Source of the DNA: Phlebiopsis flavidoalba | Taxonomy: Eukaryota; Basidiomycota; Agaricomycetes; Polyporales; Phanerochaetaceae | Assembly (NCBI GenBank): GCA_035772785.1 | Contig: JAOCPU010000003.1 | Coordinates: forward strand, 434,001-498,000 | Direction of reading: 5' to 3' | Length of the DNA: 64,000 nt | Part shown: one piece after another, positions 1-12,950 of the stretch | Numbering within the stretch: position 1 is the first letter of the stretch | Layout of the letters: every line of letters begins with the position of its first letter | The notes under the pieces: generated by a model | Told to the model about the DNA's origin: nothing | Databases searched by the model: none | Seen by the model: only the letters and a program-made list of their open reading frames with translations | Position numbers and translations under genes: made by a program

Positions 1-1662
1 CGAAATGAAAAAGCGGTACGACGTGGGGTGTGAAACGAAACAAATGTAATACGTCGGGTCGGAGTTATCCTTTCCCGGTTGCAATAGCATGGCTCGTAGA
101 AGATCGAAGTCCACTCGTTAAGAGAGGAGAAGATACATCGTCACCGCAGTGTAAGAGTGCCTTGTGCCGTTATTTCCATCTTTGCTCCCACGGGTCAGCT
201 CTATCTTTCACGACACGTGTAGAGTCATACGCGAACGATCCGACGAACGTTCCAGGCATAGCATAACCGCGAGGGTCTATCGCTATACCGAATATGTGGA
301 ACATTAAGGTCCATCAAAGATTGGCGAACAATGTGGCCCTGCTTAGTTATCTCCTGGGGTTAATGAAAACTTTCCACTCAGTGTGAAGAGGCGCTAATGA
401 GCCTAGTCGGTTACGTTTGTGGTGTACTAATGTTATACAAAAGCGTTATTAAGTAGATCTCCGGTGAAACCCTCCACAGACAATACTATGAGACCGCTTT
501 CTCTGCGACAACGTAGGCCTTCAAACAACCACCGGAGTTCGAGACCTGAACGCTCAGGGACGGGTCATACTCCTCACATCGTCCTTGGGACGAATCGATC
601 ACTTACTCATCTTCTGCTACCTAAAGCGAAATTATCGACTCATAGCCGCACCCTTTCATATATGCTTACTCTCCAAGCGTGGTCCCTACAGGCAAAGCTG
701 TTGATCGCGCTTGTACCACACATTCGACAGCATACCTCTCAAATGGGTATACTTACACGCGGTAGTCTCGCTGCATTACGGGGGTATACGATGCGGCGTT
801 TTTCCCTTATGTCCATCACATCCCAGTACAAGTATAGCGTGGGGCATCTACAAACTCCGAACACTCCAGTGTATCGTGGTTACGGACGTACTGTGGTCTG
901 CGTCGCTATACAACAATGTTGTTTGTTTCAAGGCCGGAGGCATCATTGCGGTGTGAGACTCAAATGACATATAACGTACATGGATTTCACTGACGCCATG
1001 CCTCGAAAAGTTGTTTGTTAAGTAGGCCTATATCTATGCGAAGCACGTCGTTGAATGACATATCAAGTGAAAAAGCTGCTTCTCCATCTGACAGAATTTG
1101 TTCGTTCTCCGCATCGTTTTGCCCCCGCGTTTGGGAATTTTCTAAAGTTTCCGGGTTTCAGGTTTTATTCATAAAAGGGATGGTCCTCCGTACTAATGTG
1201 TGGCGTTTGCCATTTTTCCCGCCGGATGTGTCATTTAGCCATCATAGCTTATCTTGCATAAAAAAATCAGTTATCTTTCATATTAGCAGGGTTGACAAAT
1301 ATCGGGGGAGAACCGTCTCTCTTTTGTTTTAAAAATCTATAAATTGAAGCTCAATTAAATTCAATAGTCCAAAATGTCGTTCCTCTGTTTGCTACTTTTC
1401 TGCTGTTCGTTCCGAGATTGACAAGTGGCTTTTTCTTGAAAAGATCGAAACCGGACCATCAAATCGTTCGGCTACGTAGCCCAGTCTCTTGGTGAATGCA
1501 GATGACTGCCACAGGTGCGTGCGGCCTCACTCCACCTCACATCAGCGCGCTTACTCAATGACGTGCAATGTCGTGCCCATCGTCTCAGATCACAACAAGA
1601 GTACCTGGACACCACCACTGACGTCCGGTAATCAGAGACTGAACTTCAGGTTCTCGTACTAA
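1..1662 (+). CDS. Dal5-like MFS permease, copy 1, C-terminal part (5' end outside the window, frame broken)
   Basis: C-terminal half of an anion:cation symporter (ACS) family MFS transporter of the allantoate permease Dal5 type, a plasma-membrane carrier of small organic anions. Homology is visible only by switching frames. An HNREGLSL-like loop lies near 255-285, followed by SIKDW and MWP. A KWVYLHAVVSL-like helix starts near 745. SASLYN...AGGIIA follows near 900-950, matching the family's VSASLYNMFVQAGAIIA. The end reads QEYLDTTTDV, then NQRLNFRFSY and a TAA at 1660-1662, the usual tail of these proteins. Copy 2 downstream has the same landmarks in the same order and strand. Several frameshifts separate the blocks, and 960-1500 is not readable as protein. 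The substrate cannot be told from sequence. Confidence 0.6.
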
Positions 1663-2219
1663 TGTATACGTGGTGGAAACGTATCCGCAAAATAGGGCCG
1701 ACCTTGTCGCTTGTATGTAAGGTGAGCAGCTCTCAGGCTCAACGGCGGGTTTCAAGAAAGCTTACGTATCCGTGTAGACTTAGACTATACATTAGAAGGA
1801 TCGCTTTACTACTCTACCATACCATGGGAATCCATTAGAAACGTGACTGATTCTCCATCAGTCTCACAAGAGTTGTCGGCACAGAGGCTCAACTTGGTCA
1901 CGTGTATGAGATTCGCCATGGAGCTTCCCTAGTGCGCAATTGCTATCAACCTTTGGTTCGCCTGACCGGCAATGCAGACAGTCCGTCAGTGGGTACTGAA
2001 GTGCCCTCCTGGAAGGTATTTTCAATACATATCAAAGAGCACCCGGTCCATAACGCAGCCCGGTACACTCTTACCGCTCATTTGTCAGACAGAGATAGTT
2101 TCTGGCCAAGATATAAGTGTCGATTACCGGATCTAGTGGGACGAGACGACGCTCCCCACCATGTCACCCATTCTCCGTTCGCGGGTCGTGCCAGTGAAGG
2201 CTTCTAGTGACTATTCGCT
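1663..2219. other. intergenic spacer between tandem permease copies
   Basis: Lies between the stop of copy 1 and the likely start of copy 2. I see no gene in it. It presumably holds the 3' end of copy 1 and the promoter of copy 2. Confidence 0.4.
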
Positions 2220-4810
2220 ATGAGAAAAGACTCTGGGACTTGAAAGACACGACATCATCCAGACTTTAGAGGTACTCAAACACCTCCCCCTCGACGACAA
2301 TGGTGGCGTCCGTTGCGAAATAAACTCTGAGTTGGACGGTATTGCCACCCAACCGTCTGTCTTCGACGACGACCCTAGTACCCTAGATGTCTATCGTCCA
2401 CCAGATTCGTACGAAAATGCACATCGATTCGACGCTTCCGCACGATGGCGTGGCGAGAAGAATTCGTGAGTTAAAATGCATCCCATGACTCTCTCGGTGT
2501 TCTCACATAATCTTTGTCAGCGTGTAGTTCGGAAGATCGACTGGCGAGTGTCGCTCTGGGCCTTTATCATGTTTTCTTTGCTCTCGATTTGGATCGAATC
2601 AATATCCTCGCAAACAAGCGAATACTATATAATTTCCCTAAAAGATTTGGGGGCCTGAATACCAGACGAATTCAAACCTCGGAAAAAATACGCTATTTCG
2701 AGTGAGATGAAGCTGTATACATGACATTCGAGCCTTCGGGAACGCTGAAAAACTGGTCAATCTCTGTTGTGCTTCCTGCTCGCAGAGCTGCCAAGGCCAG
2801 CTGGTGAGCCAAGAAAGTAGGACCGGATGTGTGGATTCTCGTGTCAGGTGCGCATTCATGATTCGCAAAGAGTAGGCATGGAATCGATCAAATTATTACT
2901 CAGGGATATGGTTTCATGTGGATAGTGCGCATCTCACTCAGCCAGTTCTGGCTGATTGTATTGGACGTGGACTCGTTTCTGGCCACGTCGGTAGGATTTT
3001 GCATAATTGCAATTTGTTCTTTGTTTGAGTCTTGCTCTCGCGCCGTAATTCAAAATTGTCTCAGGTTGTTTTGACTTGCCCTCTTTTCTTCTCATCAATC
3101 TGTAGTTGTCTGCTAGCGGTTTGCTCAGGGAGGTTTTCATTCCGGTATCGTTCTCTACCTGTCCTAATTACTTACACAATACTCGCGAAACGTTCTACGT
3201 TGCATGCAATCTCCGAGCGAGACACTTTCACTAACCGGGTGTTGCCCATATATTAGCATTCAACCATCCGCACCTCGCCCTGGTTCTGGGTACTCGAACA
3301 TACGTGGCGTCATGCCGTCGCAGGAGAGCTTTCCATGGCTCACTGGTCTGGCTAAAATAAAACTTCGCAAGGTTATGTCGATGGAAAAGCCGGATGGCGA
3401 TATCTGTTTCGTCATTGAAGGGGGGCTGACGCTGCTGGGGCTGATTGGACTCTTGTATTTCTTGATGATGCCGCCATGTGGCCCAACCCAAACGAAGGCT
3501 TGGTATCGACCAGCAAATGGATTGTGGTTCACGGAAAGGTTGGTGGTCCAGCTTTAGTTATCTATACGCGAATAATGCTGGATCCGCATTAGCACTGTAG
3601 AGAGGAGGTCGTCATCGGTGAATCGGGTGCTATCGTGACGATCCAACGAAGTCCGACATGCATAATCGCGAGGGGCCTGAGTACGAGAATGATTCTGTCT
3701 GTCATAAAACCGACTGGAGGATGTGGCCCGTTTACGTACCCTGGGACTCCTTCACATGGGTCAGTCTCGCACCGCCTCTGCCTCGCCATGCACTGTCGCT
3801 CACTCGGTTTTTCTTAGTCCCCGTCACACCCCCCGCAGACATACCTTACCCTCTCTTTCCTGCGCAATCCTTGGCTTTAATACAACTCAGAGCAACCTCT
3901 TGAGTTATTCCATCGACGGTGATAGGGGGCGTTACACTACTCCTCGCCGGGTTAAATAAAGTACATTACAGCGAAAAATGGTGAATAGCCGAGTTCGCAG
4001 CAACGGTCATCCTACAGTTCTGGGGCTTTACCGCTATTAATCGCGCGCTGATATATCTTTCAACTCAAACACGTCGCAATGGTGTGTACTACGCACTCCG
4101 TGGTACACGCTCATCAACAGGCTTTTCGCCCTTACGTTACATCCCATCCAAGTCGCCTCGTTGGGCATCCTCCAAACTCATACAGTGTACGAAACGCGGG
4201 GTTTACTGTCTCCCTTCTATCTACAAATATGTGCGTACAGGCAGGCGCTATGATCGGGGTCCTGGTACGGTACGTACAACCTTCCGTTGTGGAAGGTAGA
4301 TTGCGAAAACTAATCGTTGCGTGTGAAGGCAAACATACTTACAGGAACGATGAACAAGGTCACCCGTGCTAAATCCACGACCAGCTTGATACCGTACATA
4401 TGACTGATGTAATATATTTCTACGTTCGCTCTACATAGTCCCACTTCTGTAAGTCTGCGTCTATACTCACTGCGCTCCGATGAGTTGAATCATATTGAAT
4501 ACCGATACTTGACTGTCTTAGATAAACGACAGGCAACCGTTGTTTTGATCGGGATTTGCTCTATGAATGCATCGTACTATATCTGCCTCTTAACTTACAT
4601 TTTCTATTTCGTTTAACCTCTCAACAAAGAGACGCGAGCGGCTATGGAACTCGTGGTCACCCAAGGTAAATTACCCACTTTCCCTATTGTCAATGATTGC
4701 CACGAATGACAAATTCGCCACCCCAGGAGCAGCAAGACTATTTTGGATACCACCCGAGGACGCAGGGAACTGAGGCGGATGAACTTCCGCTTTTGTTTAC
4801 TACTCAAAAG
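2220..4810 (+). CDS. Dal5-like MFS permease, copy 2 (complete extent, several frameshifts)
   Basis: Second ACS-family MFS transporter of the Dal5/allantoate permease type. The hydrophilic N-terminus is open near 2332-2469 and includes LDVYRPPDSYENAHRF. A GTGAGT donor at about 2466 and a TTTGTCAG acceptor near 2520 lead into KIDWRVSLWAF, then an ALDLDRIN block that is the family's first membrane helix. CFVIEGGLTLLGLIGLLYFL near 3408-3465 and WYRP...GLWFTER match the loop after TM6. MHNREG is at 3658, GFNTTQSNLLS at about 3870 and AGAMIG near 4230. The tail resembles DAGNKRMNFRF near 4760-4800. The Dal5 family is about 500 residues long; the span fits that length plus introns. Frame is lost repeatedly, so this copy is not translatable as written. 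Start and end are approximate. Confidence 0.72.
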
Positions 4811-7800
4811 ACATCCTCAGTATGCGTCGTCGCTGCACGTGAAGTGCAGAGTCCAACTTGATAGACACGCATCGTTGTAGCTATATTCATCCGAGAGATA
4901 AACAAAAGAAATCAACATTAAACCGGGGATATATATAGGTACAACGACATTATAGCATGTTACGAGAGCAAAGAGCTAGAGTGTCTAACTAAGCCGGTGG
5001 TTGTCGGTGCAGGCTCGGTCCTGAAGAACCTGTTGGTGCTTGCGCCTGAGGTCCGGCCCTGTGAGCGGCCCCTCTTCGCCCGATCTTTCTCGACTTTCGG
5101 GTTCACTACGAAACTGTCACGACGACGTCGGACGAAGGTGGAAGTTAGGACGGTTTTTCGCGTTCTACCACCGTCACAGGCATGTTCTTCCGCCCCTTGG
5201 TAAAACGCGCGGTCAGTTTTGCAAGAGCCTCTGGGAATGACAGGTTCCTATGAAACACATGAGGTTAGTTCGAGTTTTCCACACGAGACACCCAACATAC
5301 CTTGCCTTCGGGAACAGGCTCCCAGAAAAGACGGGGCTGATGGGTACCGATTCCTCGGCCTTGTCGTTACCTTCCGCATCGGATAAAGAGTCCGGCAGCA
5401 AGAGCGTCTTCGCTGAGAGAGGACAGCTACACCAGAGCTCCCGGCCTTCCTGTTTATCCTGATACGCCACAGGTAATGACACTCCATGCCAGCTTGGAAT
5501 CCGGTTTGTAGTTGTTTGCACCCTGTGGTGAGATGTCATTCAGAACGGTTCCGAGGGGGGGCAACGAGTGAGTTCAGATGGGGATTTGAAATCGATATAA
5601 CCATATGCTGGGCGATGTAAGGCACCACAGCGGTCTTACCAATTCGCGACATGAAGATAATGTCTCATCAGACACACGATCACAGAAACAGGGAACCTAA
5701 CCTCCTATCAAAGAAAGGACAGAGAGTTGACGACGGGTTGGGTCGCAGCAGCGAAGACGCTTAAAAGTGCACACATAAATACCTGTGAAACGTTGGTTAG
5801 CGAATAAGTTCGAAAGGTGGACAGCGATGTGAGGTTGTCAGAAAAGCCATGCATGTAAAGTTTGTTGCATCATTGATCGTCAGCACAGACTAATCGATTG
5901 TACTCATCCCACGAGACGCCAGTAGCGCGTAATTAAGAGAGGAATTTAGTGCTAACCTTTTTCCAATGGGCTTTCAAGGCCCTTTAGCCTGAGAATGGCG
6001 TCGACCCGAGCAATACTCAACACCATGAAGGGCGGCGGAGAGTTTAGAGCGCGCACATTGTTCTCAGGGGGATGCAGGGTTGGAGATGAACTGGTCATAA
6101 AATGAGTTGCTTGGTTTCGCTCGCCCACAGGAGTTGGCGGTTTGAAGGAGGGTTAAGCGGCGGAAACGGCTTCCAACGAAGTGAGAATGCGCCGGAGAAG
6201 ATTTTAGGGCATGAAACGTACTGAAAATCTTGTTTCCACCAAACCAGTCGTTGCGTGGCCTGTGAGCAGTTTTTTGAACTGCGCGCGCCTTCACAAATCG
6301 TTCTTCAGCCACGCGACATATTCCCGGTCTCATCCGGTGTGTATCCCGCACTAGCGTGTCCCTTCACTGGGGTGAGGCATTTAGACTCGTCTGCCTCATA
6401 CGATTCGATGGCCTGATTGTTCTCATTCTGCCGAGCGGCAGAAATTGACAAAACAGTCCCGATAACTGGTCGAATGCGGACCATTGACGCAAAGGCCGAA
6501 GAGAAGAGGTAACGCAGGTGAGCCCAACATCACTGTGCAAAGTGTCAAAAGTTCAACTCGAAAAATTTGAATCCCTTCTGGAACATGTCACGTGGTCATA
6601 TTTAGGGCAGGCCATAGGCTAGTTTGGTGTGGGCGCCGGGACTTGCTTCGTACTGCCGCTACAGTGACCAGCTCAAGTAATGAATCTTGACTGGTGCGGG
6701 CTCCCTTCGTTCCTCTTGTCGACCTCCTTCGCGGGAATATGCTACCTTAACCACCCAGTTCGATCCTTAAAATTTCCACTTGACCTATGCAACCCCTTCA
6801 ATCAAGTCCATTCATTTCTTCTAGACGGTATCCTCTTCAACGCCCGACTTTACGCGCAAAGTACCCTACAGCTCTCAGCAATATCAGCAACTCTTTTGGA
6901 AATGGGCTCTTGCAACCTCGAGTCTATGCCGCTTTGAAGAAGCACAGAATTCACGATTCCACTCTCTGAGGAAGTATACTCTATCTAACTCGTCTCAAGG
7001 ATGACGAGATTGACTCTCGCATATACGAATACCATGTATCGCTCATGTCACATTCTGCCGTGATACGTACGTTGTACATTGTACAATACATGCGTTGTGT
7101 TGAAAGATGTTGCGCGATAAAGTACTGCGATCAACGGGCTCACACAACCTCCTTACCCCTTCATACTTCACGTATATGTGGAGGTCCGCTCAGTTTTCCA
7201 GCATACGGCAACGCTTATGGAGTCGCGCGAACGACCATTGAGCAGTGGCACCTACGGGCCTTAAAACGTGGAGTGCATGTCTCGCTTCTGGTTCAATATC
7301 TGATTACGTACCAGGCATGTCTAACAAATTCTCTTGACGCATGAATGTCTATCTAATGTGACATAGATCTCATATATATAGCAAGCGCATACTGAACTTG
7401 CTCTGGAACTGTCTATTGGGAATCATGTATTGCTGACGCTGCAAATGGTATAGAGCCTCTTGCCCAGCGTGCCCCGCTAGTATGACATACTTAACTTACG
7501 CGACGGTTCAATACGGATGTATTGGCGCGGTGCGCTGCAAATCTAGGCATTGTGGAGTGTAGTGCGTGTCTTACGTCAAGGATTAATATTTTGCCAACTC
7601 ACGGTATTCACAAATGCAAGCGCTGCTGTCAGACAAGTCTTCTATTTTCCACCCAGAAAACAACTTACGTCGCTCTTAGATTGAGCAGACTGGGACTCTC
7701 ATTTGCAGAATCAGGTGCACATTTTCCAGTGCACGATGGTGCAAGGTCTTCTGGCGAGAAGACAGGCGCCCGACTGTGATTTTGGGAGCTGACGTCTGTA

Positions 7801-10800
7801 CTGTGCTGTGGACCGTCTGGAAGGCATTTATTCATTGTCAACCACTATGTCTAGGTCACGATCCGACTATTATAATCCCTCTGGTGGATTGTTACTTTAT
7901 TTCTGAGGCCCTAGAGGGGGGGGGGGGGCGCAAGATGGTGACACCACAGCTATAATTGCGTTGACGAGAGAGAAACAGAAAATACAATGGCTCGAATTCA
8001 TAGTCGGAAAGCCGGTGAGCAAAATAATCGTATGCGTGCATATAAATTCTGATATTAGTAGCAGACGATCGTCTTGTGCTGGACAGAGCTGAACTCCAGA
8101 CCTCGCTAGCCAGGAGAACTTCTGGGGCATTGCAGACTCTAACACGACCACATCAGAAACAACGTGTGGAGGCCTGTTCCTATTGCGAAGGTCCAAACAT
8201 ACATAACCGCTGTACAACTACAAATTATGTGTGGTGTTATGATACTCAGCGTTACGAACTTGGCTATGTCGGGCTTGCCATCTACATATTAGTGAGAGTA
8301 TGTCTGGTTTTGTTGTCGTCAATGTCGTGAGAAATAAACTTCAGACTTGGTATGGTGATTTACGAATCACCCCCTCCAGCTCACAGAGCTATCTAACCTT
8401 GGATGCTGCCGCAGAGACGACATGACCGTCTTAAGAATCATGACACATATACCCTTGTTGCCAGGCACTTGGGGCAGTTCCATCCCTTTCCACTAGGTAC
8501 TTTGGAACTAGGCGTGGACGGACGGACCAGTAGACCCGCACGCGCAACTGCAACGAGATGGGATTTAAAAATTGACGAGCGTGAGGCAGCGTGTGGGCAC
8601 GACCATGAGTCGCCGTCGGGAATGTGGAGGGACGGGCTGCAGTTGATTTCGTCCTAACGAGAGGCGAAGGCGGCGGTGTGGTAGACCTCGCTATCGTTGC
8701 TTTGTATGAACAGATGGGGACGGTCGTTTGGTTCTGTATCCGGTGGGTGACACAGACAGCGGTCTCTTAGTGCATGGGCGACGGGCGTAATGCTGAGCCC
8801 TTGCGCGGTACTTTTGGAGGAGACGCCTGCTACGACTTTGGCGGCACACCGCCGGACGGCATTTGTTCGTCTATGACGATGATGTCGTCGTCGGAGTCCA
8901 CTGTGGAGGTCGTGAATAACTTCGTCTTCGATGCTTTCGATAGCGGCCTTGTCGACCTCCTTTCTGAGGCAGCTGCACCGGATGCACAGGCCCCATGTCA
9001 TCACGAAACCCTATCGCTCTGCAGGCCTATAGAATCAAACAATCAAGGAGCATGAGGGTACTATGAATGGTCAAAATAATACCTGAGGCAGCCAGTTAGT
9101 CGGGAGGAATAGTCAGATCTGTGTCCTGCACCTGCACCAACTGAACCACCAAGTCGACGAAACCCCGCCTAATACTCCGCCGATCTTTGCGCCGCTTCTC
9201 AGCTGCCTCAAAGAGCTCGATTTTCCAGCACGGGCAATGTGGGGCGGTAGGTTGTGGGATACGTCCTCGACCAGGCGGTGGCCTTTGCTAAAGAAGCATT
9301 TCACCAGCGTAGCCATTGCACCGTTTGAGGGCCTCAAGCCTCGTCTTCAATGCTCTGAGAGAAACTTATAAAAACTTCTCATCGTGTGGGCCATGTACGT
9401 TGTGGGTGAGCTGAAAATGACCTTCGTTAGTACGATGAATGGTATAGTGCGTGAGTTCGAACCTCGTGGAGCATAGTCAGAGAGTGACGTCTTCTTCGTC
9501 ATAAAACGAGTCAGGAGAGTGAGCAGGCCTCAACCGAACGAGTATCTTCTGGCCAGCATTGACGTCTGAAGTGGGCGTTGCACAAGTCAAACCCCTAGTA
9601 CGCGTTGAGCAAACCACACAACTACTTAATCCTAGCTACTTTAAGTCGGTGTGTTTCGCATGCAAAATTATGATGTCATACTCTGTAGAAGATGCGGTGG
9701 TGCACCTCTCGGAAAGAACTCCGAGATAGTTATCTCGACCGACAACAGTCCAGCTCATGCTTGCGCATGATTGGGGCTTGACCCAGCTGACAGCCAACCC
9801 ACGCCTGCAGAATCGCCAGGTGCCCCCCTTCTCTCGGTCATGCATGTGGGGCCGGGTCATTGAGATGTGTGAAGGATTTTGACGGAATGTATCGCGACAA
9901 TCTATCGTCAAGAGTCGAGCTCTGTTCTTGTGCGTTAGTGTGGAATGGGCCAAAAGAGCTTTGTGGATGCCGCGAACTCTGCGCGTGGCGGGCTAAGTAC
10001 GCGGTCATTTAGCGCCTTAGTCACCCGCCTCGCGGATGTAATTGCCATTGCTGACCATCCATACCGGTCAGCCTCGCGCCTCGCGGCTGTGGACTCTGGA
10101 AAGCACGGGCGACAGCCAGGAAAGTTTTTTTCTTACCACACGCTGCGGGAGCACACCGGTCATACGCCATAAACGATTAGCTTGAGGAGAAGCTTTTAGC
10201 TTACAACTGTGGGCCTCCGAAGGGCACAGCCGTCGGGCCACTGGCCAGGATCATTATTGTCGAAAATCGGACTAGGTACACCCCGTCAAGCAAGAGAGAC
10301 GTGACCACAATAGAGACATAGGAAAAGTATATAGCAAATGCTAGCGAACACCGTTGTGGAATGCAGGATGGAATGGGTAGCCAATGGACGTCTCAAGGAA
10401 TTATACCAATAAAGCAAGAGGAACGCACATGAACCGAGGACGATGCGCATTTGAAACCAAGGGAGTAGCAAGAAACCACGCTCAATCTTCCGACCTGGGA
10501 GGGAGGCAGCGGGGAGCTCAACGAGCATCGGTCCGGACCGGCTTTGATGCCTGTGGAACACTCGGATCCTGCGAATGGGAAACAAGGTCTTACAGTTGGG
10601 GTTTGACGATGGTTTTGCTGTAACAAAATGGAGTCGCAAACACACCCAGAGGCCACACTAAACAACGCCGGCGACCTACAGATCGAACCTATCAGGGACG
10701 GTTTGAAAAGAGGAAGCGCTTGTCGACCAGCTGCGACTGGGGGAGTTGGCTTCTCCTCGTGTCCAGAATTTTGAACCGCAAAACCGGCCGCAATACGTCT

Positions 10801-10859
10801 CGGGCCAGTCGAAACGTGCCCTTGCTTAAAATCTGAGATTGAGTGGGGAATAGAAGAGG
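4811..10859. other. 6 kb without a recognisable gene
   Basis: Only short overlapping open frames are present, and none resembles a family I know. Weak hints are an acidic stretch on the minus strand at about 8870-8930 (SDDDIIVID-like, perhaps part of a disordered nuclear protein), a run of 13 G at 7916-7928, and a T-arm-like sequence at 9451-9467 without the rest of a tRNA. Given how broken the neighbouring genes are, real genes here could be hidden by errors. Confidence 0.35.
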
Positions 10860-12950
10860 GGGCAAGAAGCGGGTTGAGGGTGAACGAGTGACACACAACG
10901 GCCGTACGCTGTCGTAAGTCCATGTCAGGTCGTCAAAATGGGCATTGGCATTCGGGTTAACGAAACGGTTTGGCCAGCAGAGTTCTCGGACTTGCTCTTG
11001 CACGTAAGGTCGTCCATCGCATGCGTGCCTAGAGAGAACCGTGTGGAAACTCCTTGCATGCGGACATCTCAAGCGTAACTCGGGGTTCGCACGGAACAAA
11101 CAGTGGTCTGGCCAGATGCATGTATCCTCGGAGGCTGATACGGGGCCATCACGGTACCAGCCCCGCCTCATGCACATTGCGCAAGAGCCTTCGGGGGTCA
11201 TAGACAAGTGATGAAAAAGGGCCCGGCGCCTCCTCGTTGTCCAGAGAGGGTCAGCGCGGACGAATCGGCCTGATACTTGGTAGGGATGAGCTTGCTCTTC
11301 CCCTTGTCAAGGAAACGGTTCGCTCTTAGGGATTGAAAAGATGTCAGCCCGATGACACTGCAGTTAGATCTTTCCGCTGCCGTTCTAATATCGAAGAGCT
11401 CATGATGTCCTAGATGTTGCCGGTGAGGGAACGAGGTTATGATGTCGTATTTGTGGTAAGAGCAATGGATTGGAAAGAGGTTTTCCATGTCACGATCGCG
11501 TTGCACGGTATCGTTCACGTGGAATTCGTTCGCGTGACTCCAGATTTCGCGGCAGAAACTGTCTCTTGGAGTCAACCTTGCCGTCGGGCGTTGGATTAGG
11601 AGGCGTTAGCGACGGACAGGAGGCGACAGGCGTCTAGAGATTGACTCTCCAAATTCCGCGTCGCTATCGAAGCCTTGGGTTGCGCGATGACTTCATGCGG
11701 GTAGCTACGTTCTTGGACGGAGCTTCTTGAACGGATACTGAATCGCAGGAAAAAAGAAGCTCATCGTCAATGACTTCCAGACGTCCGCCAGGCTTGAGAA
11801 TGCGCCGAGCCTCTGTGAGGATATGCCTCCAACGGTCCAAGGGGACGGCAAGGGCCTATGCAAGCTATAACGGACAAGGCCGAACGTGCTAGAGGGACAA
11901 CGGAAGTTCTTCGAGACTGCAGGTCCATTAGCACAGTGTCCATCACATCAAAGACACAGTACACTTACAGGTTGCCTTGGACCCACTGAATTTGTTGCGG
12001 AGATCTCAGGATCCAGCGACTGGCGCATCGGGCGGCCAAGGTCGACGACATCAAAAGCAGTGACATTGCAGTTTTTGAACTTCCACATTGTCGCAGCGTC
12101 TGCTGCCCAAAGGCCGCGACCACAGCCGATGTCGAGGACCTCCGTGGGGGCTTGCCCGAAATACTCATGGAATGTGGGAGATCCCTCCGGCATGAGCTTG
12201 CGCAATAATCGTGCGTGTAGAGGTCGCTGCGACGTTAAGTATCAGCGACGGTATCAGGGTAGACTTTCAAACAAACCCACTTTTGGAAAGACATCTGGGA
12301 GTATGACTGCATGTAGGGCACCTGCTCGCGAGGGAACCTGTGGTGATATATAATCTCTCGCTGATAGACGAACTGCTCGCGTTCGGCCATTGTCCTCAGG
12401 ATCTTCCCTATTACTTTCTGCGATTTCCGTCTGGCTCTTCACTCGGATTAGCCGCGGACGCGGTAGGAAAGTGTTGATGGTCGCAGAAGAGGCAGTAGAC
12501 CGCAGGATAAGACGTTTGAAGGCGCGGGCGCGGCGGTAGAACGTGGGTGTGTGGGCGACCGAGCAGAGCGAGGAGTAGGAGGTAACTCCTCTGACCCCTC
12601 CGAGTCGCCGTTGTAGAGGTCCGGAGTCTTGACTCCCTGACGCGAGGCCGAGGAACTTGAGCGACTAAGAACACGACCGCTGAGCGATTCCGGAGCATGA
12701 GCATGCCTGTGCGAGTCGAGGCTGACGATTTTGAGTCGACTGAGCAGTTTGCCGGGGGAGAACGAGCGGCCAAGCAACGGTGTCCGATGCGCGGCGGAAC
12801 TTGGCCCTTGCGGGGCGGTGAGCCCAGGGTCTCTACATCCCAGCTGCTCTGGCGACGATACAGGGTCGGAGATGACCACGGATCGTTTCACTCTTGTCTT
12901 GAGAGATGCTGGTGGAGAGCGACCGAGCTGCTAGAGTTTCGGCGAGGCAT
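10860..12950 (-). CDS. SAM-dependent methyltransferase (Umta-like, basidiomycete type), frame broken
   Basis: Class I SAM methyltransferase with a long Ser/Pro-rich disordered N-terminus (about 12950-12450). Next comes a block reading QFVYQREIIYHHRFPREQ (about 12395-12340), then LLRKLMPEG near 12200. The SAM-binding motif I is VLDIGCGRGLWAADAATMW (about 12135-12080), followed by NCNVTAFDVVDLGRP. A WVQGN block follows near 11975. WRHILTEARRILKPGGRLEV and IDDELLF (11840-11765) are the typical strand 4-5 region. Later fragments include RDMENLFQ-like residues near 11490, and LQEQVRELCWPNRFVN plus FDDLTWTYDSVR (10990-10900), which match the C-terminal part of this fungal group. Blocks are split by at least one intron and several frameshifts. 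The methyl acceptor is unknown. The start at 12950 (MPRRNSSSSVALHQ) is a guess, and so is the 3' end. Confidence 0.8.

Noticed and set aside
464..967. 167-codon open frame on the plus strand
   Set aside because: It overlaps in another frame the Dal5-like motifs KWVY and SASLYN, so it is a shadow of the broken MFS gene.
9451..9467. tRNA T-arm-like sequence GTGAG TTCGAAC CTCGT
   Set aside because: The stem can pair, but no matching acceptor strand or anticodon arm is visible in the 75 bases upstream.
12448..12891. Separate small gene upstream of the methyltransferase
   Set aside because: Same strand and typical Ser/Pro-rich composition of the N-terminus of this methyltransferase group; treated as one gene.
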